A stretch of 64,000 nt of DNA from Verticiella alkaliphila (GTDB lineage: Bacteria; Pseudomonadota; Gammaproteobacteria; Burkholderiales; Burkholderiaceae_B), in contig NZ_JADCNH010000001.1 of the NCBI RefSeq assembly GCF_018904615.1, positions 225,155 to 289,154 of the forward strand. The letters run 5' to 3'. Under the pieces are notes generated by a model. It saw only the letters and a list, made by a program, of their open reading frames with translations, was not told the origin of the DNA and did no database searches. The translations under genes were made by a program, and so were the position numbers. Position 1 is the first letter of the stretch. Every line of letters starts with the position of its first letter. Shown here in pieces: positions 57,211-64,000 of the stretch.

Positions 57211-58580
57211 ATGATAGCGCCGCGCCCTTGCCCGCCCCTGCTTGCCCGCCTCCTGCGCGAGGTGCCGCGCCGGTACGCACTGCCGCCCCACCCGGCGGAT
57301 GCCATCGCGCAGGGCGCGGGCGGCCCCACGGCGCGTCTTGCCATCGTGATCGAAGCCACGCGCGCCGCGCTCTGCGCCGGCGACGCGCCTGACAACACCT
57401 TGCGCGACGCCTTTCTCGACGCCCTGGCGCAATTGCTCGCCGATGCCGTGCGGCCCGACCGCGGAGACCCGGCCTTCCAGGCCCTGCTGCTGCGCGATGC
57501 CGTGCCCCACGTCCGGGAGTTCGCCGCCTTGTCAGCGCAGGCCGAACGCGACCGGCGCGACATCCGCCAGGCGGTCAATGCCATTGCTCACCCCGCCAAG
57601 CAGCAGCGCTCCGCCGCGGGGTTGCGCGAGCGGCTGGGCCTCTGGCACGCGCTCGCCACGGCCCAGTCCTGGTCTGCCCTGGCGGACGCTCTGCAGCTGC
57701 CGTTGCCTGCCGCCGCGCTGGACAAGGCCAGTGCCCACGGCCTGGCGCGCCTGCGCGACACCGCCGCGTTGACGCGACTCGTGCGCCTGGATCAATTGAG
57801 CGACGACGCCCACGTGCAGCACTATCAGGCCCTGTGGGAACGCACCGGTCCTCGCCCAGGCACCACGCCGCGGCCGAGCAGGGCCGGGTCAACCAGGCTC
57901 GCGGCAACGCCGTCGAAGCCGCCACTGCCGAGGCCTTGCGACGGCTGGCCCAGTGCCTGGACACGGCAGAACACAGCCCCGGTCGCTACCGTGTCATCAC
58001 CTCGGTGCGGGTGCCACCCACCCTGCCCGGCCATGCCGAGTACGCCAAGACGGAATGGGATGCCATCCTGCTGCGTCGTGCAGACGACACCGAATCCGCC
58101 GATGCCGCCTGGGACGTGTGCCTGCTGGCCGAGGCCAAGGCCTCCGTTGATGCCGCGACCACCGATCTCCCCCGGCTTGCCCGCGGGCTTCGGTTGCTGG
58201 GCAGCGCGCAGGCTGCGGCCTATCCGTTCGAGACCCGGGAAGGCACGGTGTGGCTTCGCGGGGCCAGCCTTGCCACGCTGGAAGACGACGAGGCGGCCCT
58301 GCCTGACGTCGTACTGTATTGCTGCGATGCACCGGCCGAGCCCGCGCCACGCCTGCTCGGTGCCGCCCATCGCATGCAGCTGCTGTCTGCCCCGGCAAGC
58401 CTGGCCTACGCCAACGGATTGGCGAGTGGGAAGGCTGCTGACCCCAGCCGCCTGGCTCCGGTGTGGACGCAGCTGCTGGAGGCGACCGCCTGGCGGCCGG
58501 TGCTCACCCAATACACCCGGCTGCGACAGGTGCGTGCGTTGATGGTCCATGTGGGTGACTTGGTAGACGCGCTCGGCTGA
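57211..58580 (+). pseudogene. Unrecognised protein with C-terminal PD-(D/E)XK-like motif, frameshifted
   Basis: Two overlapping frames together give one protein of about 456 residues. The first, from ATG 57211 (MIAPRPCPPLLARLLREVPR), is a soluble, mostly helical region of about 215 residues that ends sensibly at YQALWERTG. The second frame, starting around 57865, continues with QGRVNQARGNAVEAATAEAL and contains KTEWDAILLRRADDTE ... CLLAEAKAS, which fits the D...E-x-K pattern of PD-(D/E)XK nucleases, then LLGSAQAAAYPF and RLGAA-type helices to the stop at 58580. The family is not one I recognise. The frames cross in the G/C-rich segment 57845-57870; adding one base restores a single ORF. Sequencing error or recent mutation are both possible. 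Confidence 0.6.
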
Positions 58581-58726
58581 CACCAGGCCTGCACCGACTC
58601 GAACGGTACGGCCTGCCTGAGAGCCACGACGGCCAGGCGCCCACGGGCCGACCCGGCGGCTCCCCCGCGGTCGCCACAAGCGCTCGTCAGTTCATACGCC
58701 CCAGTCGTACGACGTGGACGATGCCG

Positions 58727-59626
58727 TCAAGCCAGCGCTCGTGCCTTCAGGTGCTCGACGAGCCACTGCACTGGGCCAGGAGCATCCACCGATGCCCGGG
58801 TGACGATCACGAATTGCCGGCGCGCCCAGTCCTCGGCCAGCGGCACGAACGCGATGGCATCGGCTCTTGCGTGCCCAGACGCCGCCTCGCGCGGCAACAC
58901 CGCTGGCCCCAGGCCTGCGGCCACGAAGCGCACGGCCGCATCGATGCCCGATACTTCGACGCGATGCACCAGGGGACGGCCCAACCGGGCCGCCTCCCGC
59001 CGCAACAGCGTGTCGACCATGCCGCCCGGGGCCACGCCCACGGCACTCTGCGCCAGCACATTCTCAAAGCTCACCTCAGTTGCGCCCGCCAAGTCGTGAT
59101 CGCGGCGCACGGCGAGGCACAACTGGTCGCGTCGATAGGGAGCCACGGCAAGATCCCCGGGATCGCTCGCATCCCAGAGCACGCCCACGTCGGCCGCACC
59201 ATCACGCACGGCCCGCAACACCTCCGGGCTCACGCGCTCTTCCGTGGACACCTGCACCCGCGGGTGCGCCGTCAGGAAGGTGCCGATATCCTCGGCCAGA
59301 TCCTCGGCAAGCACAGCGGTCGTCGCCACTACACGCACATGCCCCTGAACACCACTCGCGTAGTCCTTCAAGTCCGCATCCAGACGATCCAGCGCGCGCA
59401 GGATCTCGCGCGCCTGCCGCAACAAGGTCTCGCCAGCAGGCGACGGCCGAATGCCGCGTCGCCCGCGCACGAGCAGCGGCGCACCGATATCGTCCTCGAT
59501 GGCGGCAATGCGCCGGCTCACGGCCGACGCCACGATCGCCTCTCGCTCGGCAGCGCGCGCGATGCTGCCCTCCTCGCACACGGCCACGAAGAGCCGCAGC
59601 GTCACCACATCGATCGATCTAGCCAT
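58727..59626 (-). CDS. LysR-family transcriptional regulator
   Basis: A 299-residue LTTR with an N-terminal winged helix (VTLRLFVAVCEEGSIARAAE, EAIVASAVSRRIAAIEDDIG) and effector domain. It ends PVQWLVEHLKARALA. It is divergent from leuC, with a 117-base shared promoter region, so it may regulate leuCD or, as in many betaproteobacteria, a different catabolic use of an isopropylmalate-isomerase-like enzyme. Nothing in the effector domain identifies its ligand. Confidence 0.93.
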   Translation of the reverse strand: MARSIDVVTLRLFVAVCEEGSIARAAEREAIVASAVSRRIAAIEDDIGAPLLVRGRRGIRPSPAGETLLRQAREILRALDRLDADLKDYASGVQGHVRVVATTAVLAEDLAEDIGTFLTAHPRVQVSTEERVSPEVLRAVRDGAADVGVLWDASDPGDLAVAPYRRDQLCLAVRRDHDLAGATEVSFENVLAQSAVGVAPGGMVDTLLRREAARLGRPLVHRVEVSGIDAAVRFVAAGLGPAVLPREAASGHARADAIAFVPLAEDWARRQFVIVTRASVDAPGPVQWLVEHLKARALA

Positions 59627-59743
59627 GCCGAATCAGCAATTTTCTCGTGACGAAAGAGCGAACATAGCATGCGCGGACATGGCTACCATGCGTCATCGGG
59701 TCACACTTGCCGTGCCCCACCTGCCTTATCCGGAGCGCCCACC

Positions 59744-61168
59744 ATGCCCCCACGCACCCTCTACGACAAACTCTGGGACGACCACGTCGTCCACACCGAA
59801 GACGACGGCACCGCCATCCTCTACATCGACCGCCACCTGGTCCACGAGGTGACGAGCCCGCAGGCCTTCGAGGGACTGCGTCTGGCCGACCGCAAGCTGT
59901 GGCGCATCAGCAGCGTGGTGGCTACCGCCGATCACAACACCCCCACCACGGGCTGGGACCGTCGCTACGACGGCATCGAAGATCCGATCAGCCGGCAGCA
60001 GCTCGAAACCCTCGACGCCAACATCGCAACCTTCGGCGCTGCCGCCTACTACCCGTTTCGCGATCCGAACCAGGGCATCGTGCACGTCGTGGGCCCCGAG
60101 ACCGGCGCGACGCTCCCCGGCATGACGGTGGTCTGTGGGGATTCGCATACCTCCACGCACGGCGCGTTCGGCGCGCTGGCTCATGGCATCGGCACCAGCG
60201 AGGTCGAGCACGTCATGGCCACGCAGACGTTGCTCGCGCGCAAGGCGAAGAACATGCTCGTGCGCGTGGACGGTGCGCTCGGCACCGGGGTGACCGCCAA
60301 GGACGTCGTGCTGGCCGTGATCGGCCGCATCGGCACGGCCGGTGGCACTGGCTACACGATCGAATTCGCCGGCTCGACGATCGAAGCCATGAGCATGGAG
60401 GGCCGGATGACCGTGTGCAACATGGCCATCGAAGCCGGCGCGCGCTCGGGTCTGGTCGCCGTGGACGACACGACGCTGGCGTATCTCGAAGGCCGCCCCT
60501 TCACGCCCAAGGGCGCGGATTGGGACGCCGCCGTCGCCTACTGGCGCACCCTGCACTCGGACGAGGGTGCGCACTTCGATGCCGTCGTCACGCTCGACGC
60601 GGCCAGCATCTCGCCGCAGGTCACCTGGGGCACCAGCCCCGAGATGGTGCTGCCGATCGGCGAGCACGTGCCGGACCCGGCCAGCGAAGCCGACGCCACG
60701 CGCCGCGGTGCCATGGAACGCGCCCTCACCTACATGGGCCTCGAAGCCCGTCAGCCCATCACGGACATCACCGTCGACAAGGTGTTCGTGGGCTCCTGTA
60801 CGAACAGCCGCATCGAAGATCTGCGCGAGGCCGCCGAGATCGTGCGCCGCACCGGTCGCCGCGTGGCGCCCGGCATCAAGCTCGCGATGGTGGTGCCAGG
60901 CTCCGGTCAGGTCAAGGCACAGGCCGAACGCGAAGGGCTGCACGAGGTGTTCACCAACGCGGGCTTCGCCTGGCGCGAGCCTGGCTGCAGCATGTGCCTG
61001 GCCATGAACGCCGACCGCCTGGAACCCGGCGAGCGCTGCGCGAGCACCAGCAACCGCAACTTCGAAGGGCGCCAGGGCGCCGGCGGCCGCACCCACCTGG
61101 TAAGCCCGGCCATGGCGGCAGCCGCTGCCTTGTACGGACATTTCGTCGACGTGCGCGACATCGCCTGA
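59744..61168 (+). CDS. leuC: 3-isopropylmalate dehydratase large subunit
   Basis: A 474-residue aconitase-superfamily protein, normal in length for LeuC. The [4Fe-4S] cysteines are in [14 protein letters not shown] and in [10 protein letters not shown] (C-x2-C); substrate-region motifs are [34 protein letters not shown] and [13 protein letters not shown] [13 protein letters not shown]. With LeuD it isomerises 2- and 3-isopropylmalate in leucine synthesis. The ATG at 59744 begins the conserved [16 protein letters not shown]. leuD follows after ten bases; leuB is not in the window, so the usual leuCDB set is split or continues elsewhere. Citraconate/2-methylmalate isomerase activity is a possible alternative. 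Confidence 0.95.
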   Translation: MPPRTLYDKLWDDHVVHTEDDGTAILYIDRHLVHEVTSPQAFEGLRLADRKLWRISSVVATADHNTPTTGWDRRYDGIEDPISRQQLETLDANIATFGAAAYYPFRDPNQGIVHVVGPETGATLPGMTVVCGDSHTSTHGAFGALAHGIGTSEVEHVMATQTLLARKAKNMLVRVDGALGTGVTAKDVVLAVIGRIGTAGGTGYTIEFAGSTIEAMSMEGRMTVCNMAIEAGARSGLVAVDDTTLAYLEGRPFTPKGADWDAAVAYWRTLHSDEGAHFDAVVTLDAASISPQVTWGTSPEMVLPIGEHVPDPASEADATRRGAMERALTYMGLEARQPITDITVDKVFVGSCTNSRIEDLREAAEIVRRTGRRVAPGIKLAMVVPGSGQVKAQAEREGLHEVFTNAGFAWREPGCSMCLAMNADRLEPGERCASTSNRNFEGRQGAGGRTHLVSPAMAAAAALYGHFVDVRDIA

Positions 61169-61178
61169 GGAACCAGTC

Positions 61179-61826
61179 ATGCAAGCCTTCACACAACACA
61201 ACGGCCGCGTCGTCCCGCTTGACCGGGCCAACGTCGACACGGACGCCATCATCCCCAAGCAGTTCCTGAAGTCGATCCACCGCACGGGTTTCGGCCCCCA
61301 CCTCTTCGATGCGTGGCGTTACCACGACCGCGGCGAACCGGGCATCGATCCCGAATCGCGCACGCCCAATCCGGATTTTGTGCTGAACCGGCCGGAATAC
61401 GCAGGCGCCAGCATTCTGCTCGCCCGCGAGAATTTCGGCTGCGGCTCCAGCCGCGAGCACGCGCCCTGGGCGCTCGCGCAATACGGCATTCGCGCCATCA
61501 TCGCGCCCAGCTACGCCGACATTTTCTTCAACAACTGCTTCAAGAACGGCCTGCTGCCCATCGTGCTGGACGCCGCACAGGTCGACACCCTCTTCGAACG
61601 GGTGGCAGCCGCACCCGGCATGGCGTTCACGATCGATCTGGAGAACCAGAGCGTCATCGCTTCCGACGACATCCGATACCCGTTCTCCGTGGATGCGTTT
61701 CGCAAGCACTGCCTGTTGAATGGCTATGACGACATCGAGCTCACGCTGCGGCATGCCGACACGATCCGCGCGTTCGAGTCCGCCCGCACGGCGCGCATGC
61801 CGTGGCTGACCTATACGCAAGCCTGA
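61179..61826 (+). CDS. leuD: 3-isopropylmalate dehydratase small subunit
   Basis: A 215-residue LeuD (long form). The hallmark is [16 protein letters not shown] with the swivel-loop Gly-Cys-Gly-Ser-Ser-Arg, preceded by [20 protein letters not shown], which contacts substrate. It supplies the mobile domain of the aconitase-like active site. It starts ten bases after leuC and is its obligate partner. No leuB or asd follows; a hairpin at 61879-61895 may end the transcript. Confidence 0.95.
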   Translation: MQAFTQHNGRVVPLDRANVDTDAIIPKQFLKSIHRTGFGPHLFDAWRYHDRGEPGIDPESRTPNPDFVLNRPEYAGASILLARENFGCGSSREHAPWALAQYGIRAIIAPSYADIFFNNCFKNGLLPIVLDAAQVDTLFERVAAAPGMAFTIDLENQSVIASDDIRYPFSVDAFRKHCLLNGYDDIELTLRHADTIRAFESARTARMPWLTYTQA

Positions 61827-61878
61827 CAAATGGGCAGGCACCGGGTGCCGGATCCGAGGTGTCGGGTGTCAGGTTGCC

Positions 61879-61895
61879 GGGGCTGAGGTAGCCCC
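61879..61895 (+). terminator. Hairpin after leuCD
   Basis: GGGGCT-GAGGT-AGCCCC, six-base perfect stem, 52 bases after the leuD stop. There is no T tract, so termination efficiency is uncertain. It sits in the 193-base gap before the convergent aldo/keto reductase. Confidence 0.35.
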
Positions 61896-62019
61896 GACGC
61901 CGCGATGGCATACACGGGATAGCGCTGGCCCTTTCGCAGTCCTGCCGCGCCATGAGCGATTCGACGGCAGGCACGCGGGCTTCGCGTCGGGCGGCGCAGA
62001 TTGGCCGCCCAACGCCATG

Positions 62020-63048
62020 TCACCCTGTCACTGGCGTTGCACCCACATGCACCACTCGCCCTTCGATCGGGTGGCCCGGGTCCGTATACCCAGGCGTGGA
62101 AGCATGGCCGGCCGCCACGAGGCGGTCGACCAGGGCTTCATCCTCGGCCGTGAAGGCGTAGTCCAACGCCTTCACATAGCTCTCCCACTGCGCGAACGTG
62201 CGCGGCCCTGCAATGGCCGAGGTGATGAGACGGTTGTTCAGCACCCAGCCCAGCGCAAACGCCACAGGATCCACGCCGCGTGCCGTCACATGCTCGCGAA
62301 TGGCGCGTGCAATGTCCACTGACTCCTTGCGCCATTCGGTCTCGAGCAGCCGCTTGTCCTGCCGCGCCGCACGCGAGCCTTCCGGCGCGGCATCGACGGA
62401 ATCGTACTTGGCCGTCAGGATGCCGCGGGCGAGCGGGCTGTACGACACCGTGCCCAGCCCATACGCATGCGCTGCGGGCAGCTGCTCGGCTTCCGCCGTG
62501 CGGCTTACCAGGTTGTAGAGCGGTTGACTCGCCACCGGCCGGTCGATGCCCTCGGCATCGGCCAGATGCGCGACTTCCGCAATACGCCAGCCCCGGAAGT
62601 TGGACACGCCGAAGTACCGCACCTTGCCTGCCCGGATGAGGTCGGCGATGGCACGCACACCTTCTCCCAACGGTGCCTGAAAATCCGTGCGATGAAAGTA
62701 AAGGATGTCGATGTAATCCGTGCCCAGGCGTCGCAGACTGCCCTCGACGGACTCAATGATCCACTTGCGCGACGTGCCGCGCTGATTGATGCCCGGGCCG
62801 AAGGGATTGCCGAACTTGGTCGCCAGCACCCAATGATCACGATCCTCGCGGATCGCCCGGCCCACCACCTCTTCCGTCCGGCCGTTCTGGTAGACGTCCG
62901 CGGTATCCAGGAAGTTGACGCCGTTGGCCTTGGCGTGCGCGATGATCTCATGCGAGGTGGCTTCGTCCGTCGGGCCACCGAACATCATGGTGCCCAGGGT
63001 GAGACGGGAGACTTGCAGGGCGCTGCGCCCAAGATAGCGATAGCTCAT
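62020..63048 (-). CDS. Aldo/keto reductase
   Basis: A 342-residue AKR, starting MSYRYLGRSALQVSRLTLGT. Catalytic residues are Asp and Tyr in NFLDTADVYQNGRTE, Lys in WVLATKFGNPF and His in YIDILYFHRTDFQ. Cofactor-binding SAIAGPRTFAQWESYVKAL lies near the C-terminus. It resembles YghZ/IolS-type reductases and differs clearly from the AKR at 13813. It is a single gene converging on leuCD. Confidence 0.93.
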   Translation of the reverse strand: MSYRYLGRSALQVSRLTLGTMMFGGPTDEATSHEIIAHAKANGVNFLDTADVYQNGRTEEVVGRAIREDRDHWVLATKFGNPFGPGINQRGTSRKWIIESVEGSLRRLGTDYIDILYFHRTDFQAPLGEGVRAIADLIRAGKVRYFGVSNFRGWRIAEVAHLADAEGIDRPVASQPLYNLVSRTAEAEQLPAAHAYGLGTVSYSPLARGILTAKYDSVDAAPEGSRAARQDKRLLETEWRKESVDIARAIREHVTARGVDPVAFALGWVLNNRLITSAIAGPRTFAQWESYVKALDYAFTAEDEALVDRLVAAGHASTPGYTDPGHPIEGRVVHVGATPVTG

Positions 63049-63364
63049 GACGGGATGGCGATCCGAGTGCGCACGCAGGCGCGAAGCGTCCCATGCTAAG
63101 GACGACGGCCCGCTCGGTCAATGACGTAGCCCGCTGCAAGCGCCTCAGCCGCCAGAAAGCACTGCAGCGCGCGGGCTCTCCACAGAAGCAGGCCCGTTTC
63201 GTATGAGCTGGCATCCAGCACCGCCTTCGCAAGAGCGTGACCGTATACTCGTCGACACCCTAGCGCGTCGGCAAGCCATCATTCGAGGACAGGCGTGCCA
63301 TCATTCAACCGCCGGATTCGGGCTCCAGGCGCCCATCAAAACCGCGACTGCCCACCGACAATCC
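63049..63364. other. Intergenic region between aldo/keto reductase and the decayed hydratase
   Basis: No gene is supported here. It holds upstream sequence of the minus-strand reductase and, for the plus strand, a -10-like TATACT (63244-63249) without a good -35. A ten-base direct repeat GCCATCATTC occurs at 63275-63284 and 63297-63306, 22 bases apart, a helical-phase spacing that could mark an operator for the following gene. Confidence 0.4.
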
Positions 63365-63851
63365 ATGAACGTCACTGTCTTTTCCCCTCAGAGCGCGGCC
63401 CACGTGCTGCTTCAGGCCGAACGCGGTGGCGCGTTGCTCGCCGCCCTGCCCGACACGGCTCGCCCTGCCGATCTGCTGCAGGGCTACGACATCCAGGATG
63501 CCGTCATCGCCGCCCGCGGCACGCCCCGTGCCGGCTGGAAGCTGGGCGTGGGCAGCCCGGCACAGTTGAAGGCCAACGACCTGCATCGCCCCTTGATCGG
63601 TCAGCTGGCCGCTGAACGCTGTCACGGCAATGGCGCGCAGCTGCGCATGCCGACTGCGGACCCCGTCACCATCGAATGCGAAATCGCCTTCGTCCTAGCA
63701 CGCGACATCCCGCCCGAGCGCGGCCGCGCACCCTCCGCTGCAGACGTGAAGCATGCGTGCGTCACGCTGCCAGCCGTTCAACATCAGCGGCCAGGGGCAC
63801 GTGATCCATGTGACGTATGCCGGCGGCGAACTACGCGCCGAGCTAACGTAA
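63365..63851 (+). pseudogene. 2-keto-4-pentenoate hydratase-like remnant (MhpD family)
   Basis: The first 130 residues (MNVTVFSPQSAAHVLLQAER onward) match hydratase/decarboxylase proteins of the MhpD family: ADLLQGYDIQDAVIAARG, AGWKLGVGSPAQLK and TIECEIAFVLARDIPPE. Homology stops near 63755, about halfway through a normal 260-residue protein. The next stretch, in a different frame, encodes CQPFNISGQGHVIHVTYAGG ending in TAA at 63849-63851, which looks like the last strands of the same fold. So the middle is deleted and the ends are out of frame. The remnant lies only 57 bases from the rrn terminator, suggesting that a rearrangement near the rRNA operon removed it. Confidence 0.6.
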
Positions 63852-63908
63852 TACGCACCGCATCACACGGTTCATATTGTTGGCACAAACCGTTGGCACA
63901 AAGCACAA

Positions 63909-63936
63909 AGCCCCGGATCCTTACGGATACGGGGCT
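63909..63936 (-). terminator. rrn operon terminator
   Basis: Read on the minus strand, AGCCCCGTATCC-GTAA-GGATCCGGGGCT forms a 12-base stem with one mismatch, 14 bases after the 5S rRNA 3' end, followed by TTTGTGCTTTG. The hairpin is strong; the T tract is interrupted. A TTGGCACAAA repeat (63880-63889 and 63893-63902) lies just beyond. Confidence 0.75.
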
Positions 63937-63950
63937 TCATGGGAATAAAT

Positions 63951-64000
63951 GCCTGACGATGACCTACTTTCACAGACGTCCGTCCACTATCATCGGCGCA
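63951..64000 (-). rRNA. rrf: 5S ribosomal RNA, 3' end (partial)
   Basis: On the minus strand the last 50 bases read TGCGCCGATGATAGTGGACG, then GACGTCTGTGAAAGTAGG and TCATCGTCAGGC, which is the conserved 3' portion of betaproteobacterial 5S rRNA. The 5' part, and the 23S and 16S genes, lie beyond the right edge. Confidence 0.95.

Noticed and set aside
63880..63910. TTGGCACAAA direct repeats as a possible mobile-element footprint
   Set aside because: Only two short imperfect copies next to the rrn terminator; no inverted ends or transposase.

Overview
This is a GC-rich, gene-dense chromosomal window from a betaproteobacterium of the Burkholderiales, most likely an Alcaligenaceae (Bordetella/Achromobacter/Pigmentiphaga-like) organism. 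The evidence is four orphan Bug-type (tripartite tricarboxylate) solute receptors, many LysR/IclR regulators, short intergenic gaps, and a typical betaproteobacterial 5S rRNA 3' end at the right edge. The genus cannot be fixed from the sequence alone. No insertion sequence, prophage, CRISPR array or plasmid function was seen.

Layout. 1-3152 (minus): an NCS1-permease/histidine-kinase/response-regulator fusion, split by a frameshift, divergent from 3342-9825, an amide/urea ABC transporter operon (UrtABCDE/FmdDEF type) ending in formamidase (fmdA) and an FmdB zinc-ribbon protein. 9895-10784: two paralogous small proteins, each behind an unusual promoter carrying three AGGG...CCCT elements. 10929-13653: a TrpXYZ-like ABC transporter. 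13813-20397: aldo/keto reductase, RNase R, two near-identical tRNA-Leu(CAG) units, a chemotaxis receptor and a ModE-like DNA-binding protein. 20298-24687: DUF1176 protein, Nu-class GST, a frameshifted sulfurtransferase, AlkB and a PAP2 phosphatase. 24730-28251: a compact azole-forming RiPP (TOMM) locus encoding an E1-like cyclodehydratase partner, a streptolysin-S-like precursor fused to a membrane domain, a YcaO enzyme and a SagB dehydrogenase; this is the most interesting system in the window. 28302-33959: Mrr-like nuclease, DUF1624 membrane protein, porin, a small secreted protein and a three-gene phospholipid operon. 34059-39037 (minus): a D-amino-acid catabolic operon (XRE-cupin regulator, Bug receptor, amidase, D-arginine dehydrogenase-like enzyme, RidA). 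39251-45733: CDF metal exporter, GST, lipoprotein hydrolase, LysR, metallo-beta-lactamase-fold protein, and a thioredoxin-reductase-like enzyme coupled to an Rrf2 regulator. 45823-53240: an IclR regulator divergent from a seven-gene catabolic operon with three Bug receptors, a LigI-like amidohydrolase, an RraA/HMG-aldolase-like protein, a 2-hydroxyacid dehydrogenase and an SMP-30 lactonase. 53340-58580: lysophospholipase-like lipoprotein, a QseBC-like two-component system with a YgiW/BOF protein, and a frameshifted unknown gene. 58727-61826: LysR and leuCD. 62020-64000: aldo/keto reductase, a decayed hydratase gene, and the terminator and 3' end of an rrn operon on the minus strand.

How the parts work together. 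The amide operon imports and hydrolyses formamide or short amides, and the divergent permease-kinase is placed to sense a related substrate. The two Bug-containing operons look like regulated uptake-and-catabolism modules that depend on TctAB membrane subunits encoded elsewhere. Several genes (1-3152, 22370-23210, 57211-58580, 63365-63851) are broken by single-base shifts or deletion. The first two breaks fall in or beside short homopolymers, so sequencing error must be separated from true decay.
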